Positions 23,224 through 31,804 of a stretch of 37,214 bases of DNA are shown piece after piece; within the stretch, counting starts at the first letter, position 1; each line of letters starts with the position of its first letter. Under the pieces are notes generated by a model. The model worked only from the letters and a program-made list of their open reading frames with translations, was not told the DNA's origin and ran no database searches. Made by a program: the position numbers and the translations under genes. The DNA lies in assembly GCA_002398405.1 (NCBI GenBank), contig DGYN01000006.1, positions 1-37,214 of the forward strand, read 5' to 3'. Origin of the DNA: Caulobacteraceae bacterium UBA5005 (GTDB lineage Bacteria > Pseudomonadota > Alphaproteobacteria > Caulobacterales > Caulobacteraceae).

Positions 23224-24846
23224 TTAGAGAAAGGAACCCCAGGCCCTGATGAAGCCCGCTCCGCCCGAACCGCTGTTTTGGCACAAGGCCGCACGATCAA
23301 GCCGGAAGGTATAGCGGCCCGGCGCGAGACTTGATGCTGGGCTATCGTCCGCGGCGCACCAGGCGGCCTGGTAGGGGTCGCAGTCGCCACGCCGCAGGGT
23401 TCCGCCGCCGATCTCGCGGCCTTGGAAATAGACGCGGTAGTTCACGGTGCGCTCGTTGGCCCGCCAATTGAACCACAGCTGGATGCGGTCCAGTTGCATC
23501 GGGCGGTTGACGTCCAGGATCGCCGTGTCGGTCGAGCCGCAGCCGCTGGTATTCCAGTTGTCAAAGACTTTGCCGCCGGGCGAGGGCGCGGCGTAGGTGG
23601 AGAACCCTCCCGCCGCAGACCCGCTGGACGTGGGCGGGCCGCTTGAAGGCGGATAGTAGGGCGGCGGGGCGGTGTAGGGCTGCCGGGTCGAGTCGGGAAC
23701 GGGAATGCCCAACAACGCTCCCAGGGCGCCCTGGAGGGAATCCCGCCCCGATTGGGTTGTGCGGCCGCTCCCGGACGACGGAGCCGAACCGGATTGGGCG
23801 CCCCGTCCGCCACTCGAGTAAGGCGCCGGACCGGAGGTCCGATCCCCCGTCCATGACGAATAGGGCTGCCCATCGCAGTAGGAGACGGAACCCTCGAAGC
23901 GCCGGCCGTCGGGCGACAAGGTCCATTCAATGCGGCCCCAGTAGAAGCTGCCAAGGCGTTGGGTCGAGCAGCGCTGGTTCGAGGACCCCTCGGACCAGAA
24001 TCCGCTCAGGCGGTTTCCCCGCACTTCCCCATCGATGCGGCCATTGTCCTGGGTGTACGTACCCGATACGCGCGCCCCGTTCTGGCTGAGGGACATGTCG
24101 CCCTCGCTGGTGCGCCAGCCGCCGCTGAAGCCGCCGCCGAACCCTTCGCCGGGGGGCGTGAAAGCGGGAGGCGTGGGTGAGGGAAGCGGCTGAGACCCTC
24201 CGCCGCCGGTCCGCGCGGGCGCGGGACCTTCCACCCACTCGTAGTAGATATTCATGACGGCTCGAAGGCCGCCGTAGCTGGAAATGTAGCCGCCGGCATG
24301 GATGATCATCGGCGTGCCCGTTGCGCCCGAGGGAACTCTGAAACTGCCCTGCCCATTGCCGTTGCGGCCGGCGCGCGCCTCGGTGTTGATGAGATAGTCG
24401 CCGTTGTCCACGGACACCGTCCCTGTGGCCGCCGCCCCTGGGAAATTGCTGGTCACCATAAGGGTGCCCTGCAATCGGATGGTGTCGCCCGGCGTGAGGT
24501 ATTGCATGGGCGCCGAGCCGCTGAAGGTGAACAACAAACGGCTTTCATAGACCCGGCGGTCAACGTCATCCGCCCGGAAGGTCATCTCCACAGAGCCCTG
24601 GCCTGAGAACGCCGCCTGAAAGCCACCGCTCGCATGGGCCTCATAGACCCTGCCTGGCATTGAAGCCGCCGGACGGTTCAGCTCTGCGTCGGTTGGCGTG
24701 ACCTCCATCCTTACGTAACGCCAGTGGCCTGCCGCATGGGCCGCGGGCGCCGCCGCCGAAACAGCTAGAAAAATGAACGCCGCCAGCGCTAACCAAAGAC
24801 GCGAGGTAACCAACACAATCTGGGTGCGCATGAGGACATGCTCCAT
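23224..24846 (-). CDS. modular secreted protein of unknown function
   Basis: A 540-residue exported protein with no recognised enzyme motif. A signal peptide covers about 1-39 (cleavage near AHAAG). Three beta-rich modules follow, separated by Gly/Pro/Ser-rich linkers. Module 1 spans about 40-205. Module 2, about 235-335, is a GGWRTSEGDMSLSQNG, GTYTQDNGRIDGEV, SGFWSE type repeat fold with Cys pairs. Module 3, about 420-540, opens VFDNWNTSGC, contains LWFNWRANERTVNYRVYF, and has Cys residues near the end. Modules 2 and 3 look like extracellular beta-sandwich domains. The start may be residue 6 instead. It may bind polymers at the cell surface, but this is speculation. Confidence 0.8.
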   Translation of the reverse strand: MEHVLMRTQIVLVTSRLWLALAAFIFLAVSAAAPAAHAAGHWRYVRMEVTPTDAELNRPAASMPGRVYEAHASGGFQAAFSGQGSVEMTFRADDVDRRVYESRLLFTFSGSAPMQYLTPGDTIRLQGTLMVTSNFPGAAATGTVSVDNGDYLINTEARAGRNGNGQGSFRVPSGATGTPMIIHAGGYISSYGGLRAVMNIYYEWVEGPAPARTGGGGSQPLPSPTPPAFTPPGEGFGGGFSGGWRTSEGDMSLSQNGARVSGTYTQDNGRIDGEVRGNRLSGFWSEGSSNQRCSTQRLGSFYWGRIEWTLSPDGRRFEGSVSYCDGQPYSSWTGDRTSGPAPYSSGGRGAQSGSAPSSGSGRTTQSGRDSLQGALGALLGIPVPDSTRQPYTAPPPYYPPSSGPPTSSGSAAGGFSTYAAPSPGGKVFDNWNTSGCGSTDTAILDVNRPMQLDRIQLWFNWRANERTVNYRVYFQGREIGGGTLRRGDCDPYQAAWCAADDSPASSLAPGRYTFRLDRAALCQNSGSGGAGFIRAWGSFL

Positions 24847-25060
24847 AAACTTCTGTTCACCACGTTAGATCGGCGGCGACAGGGGAGTCCTTGATCTGAA
24901 ACAAACCGCCCTCGCGGCGGCGCCCCCATGCCGCAGCGCGGCGTTCAACGGGTCCCAGCGTTCTGGTGGGACCGGAATGGGTGTTTGATGCAGTTGCGCT
25001 GGATCAACGTTTGCAGCGACCGGCGGCGCACAATGCGTTCGAAACGGAGAGGTGCGCCAG

Positions 25061-25612
25061 ATGCCGGACGAGCAGACTCAGACGAGCGTAACATACAGCC
25101 GGCTGTCAATCGGCCTGCATTGGTTCATGCTGCTCCTCCTGGTGGTGGTCTATGCCCTCATTGAATTGCGGGAACTCTATCCGCGCGGGAGCGAGATCCG
25201 CGAGGCGTTCAAGGCCTGGCATTTCACCGCCGGCCTGACGGTCTTCGGTCTCGTCTTGGTTCGATTGCTCGTCCGTGTAAGCACGTCCGGGCCTAGCCGG
25301 CCCTCGACGGCCCTTGAATGGCTGGGGGCAGCCATGCACCTCGCTCTCTATGGGCTGATGGTGTTGATGCCGCTCATCGGATGGATGGTGCTGAGCGCCA
25401 GCGGAAAGCCGATCCCGTTCTTTGGGGTCCAGCTCCCCGCGTTGATTTCAACAGACAAGATTTTGGCCGACCAGCTCAAGGAAATCCATGAAGTGGTGGG
25501 CGTGGCGGGCTATTGGCTGGTCGGCCTTCACGCCAGCGCGGCCCTGCTTCACCATTTCGTCCTCAGAGACGACACTCTGCGCCGCATGGCGCCGGTTCTG
25601 CGCAAACCTTAG
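25061..25612 (+). CDS. cytochrome b561 family protein
   Basis: A 183-residue four-helix membrane cytochrome b of the CybB/YodB type, which moves electrons between quinols and periplasmic partners or superoxide. The four histidines expected to bind heme lie in RLSIGLHWF (helix 1), FKAWHFTAGL (helix 2), QLKEIHEVVG (before helix 4) and GLHASAALLHHF (helix 4). The ATG at 25061 has GGAGAGG 8 bases upstream. An in-frame GTG at 25052 would overlap this site, so ATG is preferred. No partner gene is adjacent. Confidence 0.88.
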   Translation: MPDEQTQTSVTYSRLSIGLHWFMLLLLVVVYALIELRELYPRGSEIREAFKAWHFTAGLTVFGLVLVRLLVRVSTSGPSRPSTALEWLGAAMHLALYGLMVLMPLIGWMVLSASGKPIPFFGVQLPALISTDKILADQLKEIHEVVGVAGYWLVGLHASAALLHHFVLRDDTLRRMAPVLRKP

Positions 25613-25737
25613 TTGCAGTCAGGCTTCGCGCCGCCGCGAGCTGGCCCGGCCGGCGACAGGCAAAGCGTTGGTAATCAGGGTTGATCGCTTCTAGACAGTC
25701 TGTGGCTTGGCGGAGCCGTTGATGCGGGGACGGGACA

Positions 25738-27000
25738 GTGGCGTGGCAAGCAATACTTGAACCCGGCGGCAGCTATCTTGGCCTGGTGGTGGCGCTGGGG
25801 ATTGGTCTCCTCATTGGCGCCGAGCGAGAGCGGCGCAAGCGCGATCAGGCCGGTCCAAGCGCCGCCGGCATCCGCACATTCACCGCCGCCGCACTGGCTG
25901 GCGCGGTCAGTTTTCAGGCCGGGGGACCGGTCCTTCTGGCCGTAACCACCTTGGTCGTTGGCGTCCTGGTTGCGCTGAGTTACTGGGCCGCGCGGCATGG
26001 CGAGGATCTGGGGCTCACCACCGAGATCGCCCTTGTTCTGACAGTCTTGCTGGGCGGGCTTGCCACGGGCACGCCCGGCCTGGCCGCGATGACCGGCGCC
26101 GTGACAGCCATCCTGCTCGCCGCCCGGACACCTCTGCAGCGCTTCGTAAGCTCGGTGCTAACGGAGCATGAGGCCTCCGACGCCTTGATCCTGGTGGCGG
26201 CGACCCTGATCGTCCTGCCGCTCCTCCCGGACCGTGCGATGGACATCTACGGCGTCTTGAACCCGCGCACCCTGTGGCTCCTGGTGATCCTTGTCCTGGT
26301 CTTGAGCGCTGGGGGATACGTCGCCATTCGGCTTGTCGGAGCACGGCACGGCCTACCTCTCGCCGGTTTCCTCGGCGGCTTCGTCTCCAGCACCGCCACA
26401 ATCGGCGCCATGGGCGCGCGGGCGCGCCGCAACGCCGCTGAAGCGCCAGCGGCCGCCGCCGCCGCCGTACTGTCCACGGTCGCGACCATGTTCCAGCTTG
26501 CATTGTTGCTCGCCGCGATCAGTCCGGCGACCTTACGTATCGCCGCTCCCTCCCTGCTGATCGGGTGTGGAGTCGCCCTGGCCTTTGGATTAGCGACGAC
26601 CTTGCGCGCCCTCCGCCGCCCCGCCACCGAGGACGAGCGGCAAGGGCGTGCGTTCAGCCTCAAATCGGCGCTGCTGTTTGCCGCCACCGTGGCGCTTGTG
26701 TTGCTCGTCTCCGCCGCCTGTAAGTCCTATTTCGGTGAAGGGGGCCTTATCGTCGCGACGGCGATCTCCGGCCTGGTCGACGCGCACGCCGCCGCGATCT
26801 CCATGGCGACAATGGTGTCGGCGGGGCAGGTCAGCCCCTCCGCCGCCCTGATCCCAATCCTTCTCGCGGTCACGACCAATACCGTGAGCAAGCTGATCAT
26901 GGCCACGGTGAGCGGCGGCCGCGGTTTTTTGCTGCGGGTTGGCCCGGGGCTTGTGCTGGTCGCGCTCGGGACCTGGGCGCCGCTCCTGTGGCGGAGTTAG
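25738..27000 (+). CDS. MgtC/SapB family membrane protein with DUF4010 domain
   Basis: A 420-residue integral membrane protein. The N-terminal part (about 10-140) has the MgtC/SapB pattern (VALGIGLLIGAERERRKR, then AGIRTFTAAALAGAVSF). The C-terminal part (about 170-415) is the DUF4010 type, with GFVSSTATIGAMGARARR and SGLVDAHAAAISMATM motifs. Around a dozen transmembrane helices are expected. Similar proteins are of unknown function; some are suspected ion transporters. The start is GTG at 25738, with a ggggacgggac purine run upstream. Confidence 0.86.
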   Translation: MAWQAILEPGGSYLGLVVALGIGLLIGAERERRKRDQAGPSAAGIRTFTAAALAGAVSFQAGGPVLLAVTTLVVGVLVALSYWAARHGEDLGLTTEIALVLTVLLGGLATGTPGLAAMTGAVTAILLAARTPLQRFVSSVLTEHEASDALILVAATLIVLPLLPDRAMDIYGVLNPRTLWLLVILVLVLSAGGYVAIRLVGARHGLPLAGFLGGFVSSTATIGAMGARARRNAAEAPAAAAAAVLSTVATMFQLALLLAAISPATLRIAAPSLLIGCGVALAFGLATTLRALRRPATEDERQGRAFSLKSALLFAATVALVLLVSAACKSYFGEGGLIVATAISGLVDAHAAAISMATMVSAGQVSPSAALIPILLAVTTNTVSKLIMATVSGGRGFLLRVGPGLVLVALGTWAPLLWRS

Positions 27001-27033
27001 TTTCGCGCGCCTCGAAGCCCGCAGAGCGAAGTC

Positions 27034-27109
27034 TGGTAGGCCCGGCAGGACTCGAACCTGCAACCAGACCGTTATGAGCGGTCGGCTCTAACCATTGAGC
27101 TACGGGCCC
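27034..27109 (-). tRNA. tRNA(CAU), probably tRNA-Ile2
   Basis: A 76-base tRNA on the minus strand with encoded CCA. The acceptor stem pairs GGGCCCG with CGGGCCT (the first pair is G-U). The anticodon arm is GACCG-CTCATAA-CGGTC with anticodon CAU, and the T arm is GCAGG-TTCGAGT-CCTGC. The acceptor begins with fully paired bases, unlike an initiator. The D arm and anticodon stem resemble alphaproteobacterial tRNA-Ile(CAU), whose C34 becomes lysidine through TilS, but elongator tRNA-Met cannot be excluded without a comparison. Confidence 0.9.
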
Positions 27110-27140
27110 CCGTCCGTTCGCTAGCAGTGGGGCCCGCTAA

Positions 27141-27168
27141 AGAAAAGCGCCCCCGCGCTGGAGGGCGC
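27141..27168 (-). terminator. terminator of the DUF4168 gene
   Basis: On the minus strand, gcgccc pairs with gggcgc around tccagcgcgg and is followed by ttttcttt. It starts about 34 bp after the stop of the DUF4168 gene and lies before the tRNA gene. Confidence 0.75.
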
Positions 27169-27201
27169 GAGGGCGGAAGCGGCGTGGAGGGGGCGTTGGC
27201 G

Positions 27202-27627
27202 TTATTGCCGCGCCGGCTCGGTCGCGGATGACGGGGTCGCAGTCCCCGTGGCGGCCCTGTTCGCCGCGGTGATGCGGGCGGCAAGGGCCTTGTCGGCCTG
27301 GGCGGCGCGGGCGATGTCGTTATAGCGCTCCAGCGAAATGCCGTGCTTGGTCACCGAAGCCTGGACCGCGGCGTCCAGTTCCTTTTGCAGGGCGGACTTG
27401 GCGGCGGGATCGGTGGCCGCGGCGATCTTGGGCGCCGCCTCGCCGTTCAGCCTGTTCCAGTCGGCGGCCAAGCCCGCCACCTTCTGCACTTCCTCATCGC
27501 TGACCGTGGCCGGAGCGGCCGGAGCGGGCGCGGCGGCTGGCGGTTGGGCAGGGGCCGCGGCGTCTTGCGAAAAGGCGGCGCCCGCGAGCCCGAAGGCGGC
27601 GATGGAGGTCAGCAGAATGGCTTTCAT
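27202..27627 (-). CDS. exported DUF4168-like protein
   Basis: A 141-residue exported protein. A signal peptide covers about 1-20 (ends AAFSQ). An Ala/Pro-rich linker runs to about 42, then a helical domain (about 43-122) starts VSDEEVQKVAGLAADW. It contains QKELDAAVQASVTKHGISLERYNDIARAAQADKALAARI, which fits the DUF4168 pattern with its GLS-x-E-x-Y-x-x-I core. The tail is Thr/Ala/Ser-rich. The function is unknown. The match is by motif resemblance only. It has its own terminator. Confidence 0.75.
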   Translation of the reverse strand: MKAILLTSIAAFGLAGAAFSQDAAAPAQPPAAAPAPAAPATVSDEEVQKVAGLAADWNRLNGEAAPKIAAATDPAAKSALQKELDAAVQASVTKHGISLERYNDIARAAQADKALAARITAANRAATGTATPSSATEPARQ

Positions 27628-27924
27628 GAGGTTCTACTCCCGTTGAATCACTTGAGTCGCGTAGCGTTGAGAAACTTGCTGCGCTGTATGGCCAATTGGA
27701 GAAGGCAAATTCGGCGGCTATGTGTCGTCGCCCCTCAAGTAAGTCCCCAAATACTTGCGGTTGTTGGTGTTTCTGAATTCATTCTCTGATCTATTCGGTA
27801 ATGTTGCGGCAAAAGACTATTTTCGGCCCTGTTGTTTTCGCGGCCCAGGCCACGAAGCCGCCTTTCTAAAGCCAAGCTCGCATCAACCATACGCTAAGCC
27901 GCGCCATGGCATGGTCTGTGCGCG

Positions 27925-28842
27925 ATGCTGAAAATCTCGATCATTATTCCGACGCAACGGCGCCCAGGTCCCCTGGACCTCGCAGCCCGCTCGGCCCTGG
28001 CCCAGACCGGGGTTGATCCGGCGTCGCTGGAACTTGTCATCGTCGACAATGACGCCGCGCCGTCCGCCAAGGCCGCCGCGGCCGCGATCGCCAAGGCCGC
28101 GTCATTTCCGGTCAGCTATGTGCATGAGCCGCGCCCAGGCGTCGCCTATGCCCGCAACGCCGCCATGGCCGCCGCCAAGGGCGAGCTGATCGCCTTTCTG
28201 GACGATGACGAGGAAGCACCGCCCGGGTGGCTCGCGGCCCTGCTGGCCACCCAGAAGCGCCACGAAGCCGACGTCGTCTTCGGCCCCGTCCGCGCCCGCG
28301 CGCCGGATACCGTGGGCGCGCACCGCGCCTATCTCGAAAAGTTCTTCTCTCGCCTCAGCGCCGAGCCTGAAGGCGTGATCGGCCACTACTACGGTTGCGG
28401 CAATAGCCTCCTGCGCCGCGCCGCCTTGCCACCGGGCGAGCCCTTCAGCCTGGAACGCAACCACATCGGCGGCGAGGACGACCTATTGTTCGGCAACTTG
28501 CAGGCTGCCGGGGCGACCTTCGCCTGGGCGCCCGACGCCTGGGTCTATGAGGACCCGGTCCCTTCGCGGCTGAGGCTGCGCTACACGATCGCCCGCGCCT
28601 TTGCCTACGGGCAGGGGCCCAGCGAACATTGCGCCTCATCCACCCCGCCAAACTATCTGGGCCTTATCAAATGGATGGCGGTGGGCCTGGTGCAGGGGAC
28701 GGTCTTTGGCCTGATCGCCGCCGTCAAATGGCTGATCCACGCCCCCGACCGGGCCGAAGCGCTGGATCGCGCTGCCCGTGGGTTCGGCAAGACCTTCTGG
28801 TTCGGGCCGTTCCGTATCGCCTTCTACGGCCTGCCCGCCTAG
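27925..28842 (+). CDS. glycosyltransferase family 2
   Basis: A 305-residue GT-A fold glycosyltransferase. The N-terminal nucleotide-sugar domain shows ISIIIPTQRRP (3-13), LVIVDNDA near 37-44, an ARNAAMAAAKGELIAFLDDDEE stretch with the DxD metal motif at 93-95, and GGEDDLLFGNL as the acceptor-side EDD motif. A C-terminal hydrophobic helix (MAVGLVQGTVFGLIAAVKWL) may dock it to the membrane. The donor and acceptor are unknown. The stop overlaps by 4 bp the stop of the convergent helicase gene. The upstream ~300 bp have no gene and contain a 14-bp motif also found near 33113. Confidence 0.88.
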   Translation: MLKISIIIPTQRRPGPLDLAARSALAQTGVDPASLELVIVDNDAAPSAKAAAAAIAKAASFPVSYVHEPRPGVAYARNAAMAAAKGELIAFLDDDEEAPPGWLAALLATQKRHEADVVFGPVRARAPDTVGAHRAYLEKFFSRLSAEPEGVIGHYYGCGNSLLRRAALPPGEPFSLERNHIGGEDDLLFGNLQAAGATFAWAPDAWVYEDPVPSRLRLRYTIARAFAYGQGPSEHCASSTPPNYLGLIKWMAVGLVQGTVFGLIAAVKWLIHAPDRAEALDRAARGFGKTFWFGPFRIAFYGLPA

Positions 28843-30605
28843 CGCGGCGCGTTCGGTTTGCCCTTTTTCTTGCCGCCGTGGGGCCGCACGGCCCCGGCGG
28901 GCGGCGGGCCCTTGCGTTTGAAGGCCGGTTTCTTGAAGGGCCGCTCGCCCTCTTCGCGAGGGGGGCGCGGTCCGGGCGCGCCGGCGGGCTCGACCTTCAT
29001 CTCGCCCTCGAGGGTCGCATGCTTCAGCGCTTCGACGAAGCGGTCGTGGGCGTCGCGGTTGATCTCGAACTTGGTCTCGCGGTCGAAGATGCGGATCGCG
29101 CCGATGTCCTTCTTGGTGACATGGCCGATGCGGCAGATCAGCGGCAGCAGCCACTTGGGATCGGCGTTCTTGTTGCGGCCGATGGTCATGCGGAACCAGG
29201 CAGTGTCCGTCGCCCCGCCTTCCAGAGGCTCGTAGCGCTTGGCGTTACGCGGCTCGCGTGGCTCGCGCGGCTCATAGGGCGCATCGCGCAGGGGCCTTGG
29301 CGCGTCGAAGAGCTCCTCGGGCTCTGGCAGGCGCGAGCGATGCAAGCGGATCAGGGCCGCGGCCACGGCCTCGGGACCTCGTTCAGTGAGCAGGCGCTGG
29401 GCAAGGACCAGGTCCTCGGGCGAAGGCATTTCATTCAGCAGGGGATCGGCCAGCATCCGCTGCTGATCCAGGGCGCGAATTTCGTCGGCCGACGGCGGCC
29501 CCTGCCAGTGGGCCTCGATATTGGCCGAGGCCAGCAGCTGTTCGGCCTTGCGCTGGCGAGTGTAGGGAACGACCAGGACGGAGACGCCCTTCTTGCCGGC
29601 CCGCCCGGTGCGGCCCGAGCGGTGCAGCAGGCCCGCCTTGTTGACCGGCAGCTCGGCGTGGATGACCAGGCCGAGGTCCGGCAGGTCCAGGCCCCGGGCG
29701 GCGACGTCGGTGGCGACGCAGGCGCGGGCGTGGCCGTCGCGCAGCGCCTGCAGGGCGTCGGCCCGTTCCTTTTGGGAGAGCTCCCCCGACAGGGTGACAG
29801 CCGAAAAGCCGCGCTCGCGCAGGGCGCGGGACAGCCGGTTCACCGCCTCGCGGGTGTTGCAAAACACCAGTGCGCCCGGGCTTTCGAAGAAGCGCAACAG
29901 GTTGACGACGGCGCTTTCCATCTCGTTGGGCGCGACGCGGACGGCGCGGTATTCGATATCCCCGTGGGCCTCATCGCGGCGGGTGGTGTCGATCCTGAGC
30001 GCGTCGCGCTGATAGCGGCGGGCGAGGTTGGCGATCTCCTTGGCGATTGTGGCGGAGAACAGCAGGGTGCGCCGCTCAGGGGGCGTGGCGTCGAGGATTT
30101 CCTCGAGGTCCTCACGAAAGCCCATGTCGAGCATCTCGTCAGCTTCGTCGAGCACTGCGACCTTCAGCGCCGACAGGTCCAGATGCCCGCGCTCCAGGTG
30201 GTCGCGCAGGCGGCCCGGGGTGCCGACGACGATATGGGCGCCCCTGGCCAGTTCGCGCTGCTCGCGCCTCTGATCCATGCCGCCGACACAACTGACGACG
30301 ACTGCGCCGGCCTGGGCGTAGAGCCAGGTGAGTTCCCGCGCGACCTGCATGGCCAGTTCTCGCGTCGGGGCGATGGCCAGCGCCAGGGGCTGGCCGGGCT
30401 CGCCGAAGCGCATCGCGTCGCCCAGTAGGGTCGGGCCGGCGGCGAGGCCAAAGGCCACGGTCTTGCCGGATCCGGTCTGGGCTGAGACCAGCAGGTCCTG
30501 GGACGGATCGGCCTCCAGGACGGCGGCCTGGACGGGGGTCGGCTCCTCGTAGCCTTGCGCTTGCAGCGCCCGGGCGAGGGACGGATGGGTGGTGGGGAAG
30601 GGCAT
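28839..30605 (-). CDS. DEAD-box ATP-dependent RNA helicase (DeaD/DbpA-like)
   Basis: A 588-residue RNA helicase. The core has the Q motif (EPTPVQAAVL), motif I SAQTGSGKT at about 41-49, PTRELA, the GG and TPGR motifs, DEAD (VLDEADEM), SAT (LFSATI), an ARGLD motif and HRSGRTGRAG. After the core comes a linker with RE/PREP repeats. A DbpA-type RNA-binding domain spans about 480-525 (WFRMTIGRNKNADPKWLLPLICRIG, DIGAIRIFDRETKFEI), and a Lys/Arg-rich tail ends the protein. It probably remodels ribosome assembly intermediates or structured mRNA. It overlaps the glycosyltransferase stop by 4 bp. Confidence 0.94.
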   Translation of the reverse strand: MPFPTTHPSLARALQAQGYEEPTPVQAAVLEADPSQDLLVSAQTGSGKTVAFGLAAGPTLLGDAMRFGEPGQPLALAIAPTRELAMQVARELTWLYAQAGAVVVSCVGGMDQRREQRELARGAHIVVGTPGRLRDHLERGHLDLSALKVAVLDEADEMLDMGFREDLEEILDATPPERRTLLFSATIAKEIANLARRYQRDALRIDTTRRDEAHGDIEYRAVRVAPNEMESAVVNLLRFFESPGALVFCNTREAVNRLSRALRERGFSAVTLSGELSQKERADALQALRDGHARACVATDVAARGLDLPDLGLVIHAELPVNKAGLLHRSGRTGRAGKKGVSVLVVPYTRQRKAEQLLASANIEAHWQGPPSADEIRALDQQRMLADPLLNEMPSPEDLVLAQRLLTERGPEAVAAALIRLHRSRLPEPEELFDAPRPLRDAPYEPREPREPRNAKRYEPLEGGATDTAWFRMTIGRNKNADPKWLLPLICRIGHVTKKDIGAIRIFDRETKFEINRDAHDRFVEALKHATLEGEMKVEPAGAPGPRPPREEGERPFKKPAFKRKGPPPAGAVRPHGGKKKGKPNAPR

Positions 30606-30637
30606 GGGGGCCGCGCGATAGGCCCCTTTTGCTAAGA

Positions 30638-31726
30638 TTACAAGGCGTCGAAGGTGATCACCGACCGCGCGATCTTCGCTTGCTTCATCTCGGCGAAGGC
30701 TTCGTTGATCTGTTCGAGCTTGATGCGGCGGCTGATCATATCGTCGAGTTTCAGCTTACCGGCCATGTAGAAATCCACGAACCGGGGCATGTCGACCGGG
30801 AAACGGTTGGAGCCCATCTGCGAGCCCTGGATGCGCTTTTCGCCCAGGAAATCGACGCCGCGCAGTTCGATGGTCACGCCCACCGGGATCATGCCGATGA
30901 TATTGGCGGTGCCGCCGCGGCGGATCATGCGGAAGGACTGTTCGGCGGTGGCTTTCAGACCGACGGCTTCGAAGGAGTGGTGCACCCCGCCGCTGGTCAG
31001 CTGGATCACCTGTTTGGCGGCATCGCCCTCAGCGGCGTTGATGACGTCGGTGGCCCCAAAGTGTTTGGCCATCTCCAGCTTTTCAGGAACGGTGTCGACC
31101 GCGATGATCCGGCCGGCGCCCGCGATCGCCGCGCCGTTGATGGCGGCCAAGCCCACACCGCCGCAGCCGATGACCGCCACGGTCTCGCCGGGTCTGACAT
31201 TGGAGGTGTGGATTACCGCGCCGACGCCGGTGGTAACGGCGCAGCCGATCAGGGCGGCGCGGTCCAGCGGCATGTCCTTGCGGATCGAGACGCAGGCGTG
31301 TTCGTGGATCAGCATGTACTCAGCGAAGGAGGACATGTTGAGGAACTGCGGCATGGGCGCGCCGCCTTGAGACAGGCGCGGTTCGTCCGCGTCGCCGCGC
31401 TTGGTTTCCGGGCTGATGCACAGGCTCATATGGCCGGTGAGGCACTGGTCGCAGTGGCCGCAGAAGGCCGACAGGCAGGTGATGACGTGGTCGCCCGGCT
31501 TTACGGTTCTGACTTCGGAGCCGACCTGTTCGACGATCCCGGCGCTCTCGTGTCCGAGGACGATGGGAAGCTGGGTCGGGTAGGAGCCTTCGATGAAGTG
31601 CAGGTCAGAGTGGCAGACCCCGGCGGCGACAGTGCGGATCAGCACCTCGTGCGGACCAGGCTTTGAAATCTGCACCTCTTCGATGGCCAGCGGTTGGCCG
31701 ACCTCGCGCAAAACCGCAGCCTTCAT
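30638..31726 (-). CDS. zinc-dependent alcohol dehydrogenase (MDR family)
   Basis: A 362-residue medium-chain dehydrogenase. Catalytic zinc ligands are Cys38 (GVCHSDLHF) and His59/Glu60 (LGHESAG), with a further Cys in IGCAVTTGVGA. The structural zinc lobe has Cys89, Cys92, Cys95 and Cys103 (FCGHCDQCLTGHMSLC). The Rossmann motif VIGCGGVGLAAI is followed by an acidic residue (AVDTVPEKLEMA), pointing to NAD+. It resembles the class III-like and NDMA-type alcohol dehydrogenase branch. The substrate is unassigned. It is divergent from the FAD reductase gene with a 78-bp gap, and the pair may share regulation. Confidence 0.9.
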   Translation of the reverse strand: MKAAVLREVGQPLAIEEVQISKPGPHEVLIRTVAAGVCHSDLHFIEGSYPTQLPIVLGHESAGIVEQVGSEVRTVKPGDHVITCLSAFCGHCDQCLTGHMSLCISPETKRGDADEPRLSQGGAPMPQFLNMSSFAEYMLIHEHACVSIRKDMPLDRAALIGCAVTTGVGAVIHTSNVRPGETVAVIGCGGVGLAAINGAAIAGAGRIIAVDTVPEKLEMAKHFGATDVINAAEGDAAKQVIQLTSGGVHHSFEAVGLKATAEQSFRMIRRGGTANIIGMIPVGVTIELRGVDFLGEKRIQGSQMGSNRFPVDMPRFVDFYMAGKLKLDDMISRRIKLEQINEAFAEMKQAKIARSVITFDAL

Positions 31727-31804
31727 CGTCGTCTCCCAGCGTTTTCTTCCCGCACTCTAGAGCACGGCTAGCGGCATTAGGTCCAGGCCGCTAAGAGGCC
31801 CAGG

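Noticed and set aside
28629..30428. A 599-residue plus-strand frame opposite the DEAD-box helicase
   Set aside because: It is antisense to a gene with all helicase motifs and has no recognisable domain. Long antisense frames are expected in high-GC coding DNA. The same holds for plus-strand frames at 1682-3001, 7965-9359 and 34056-35372.
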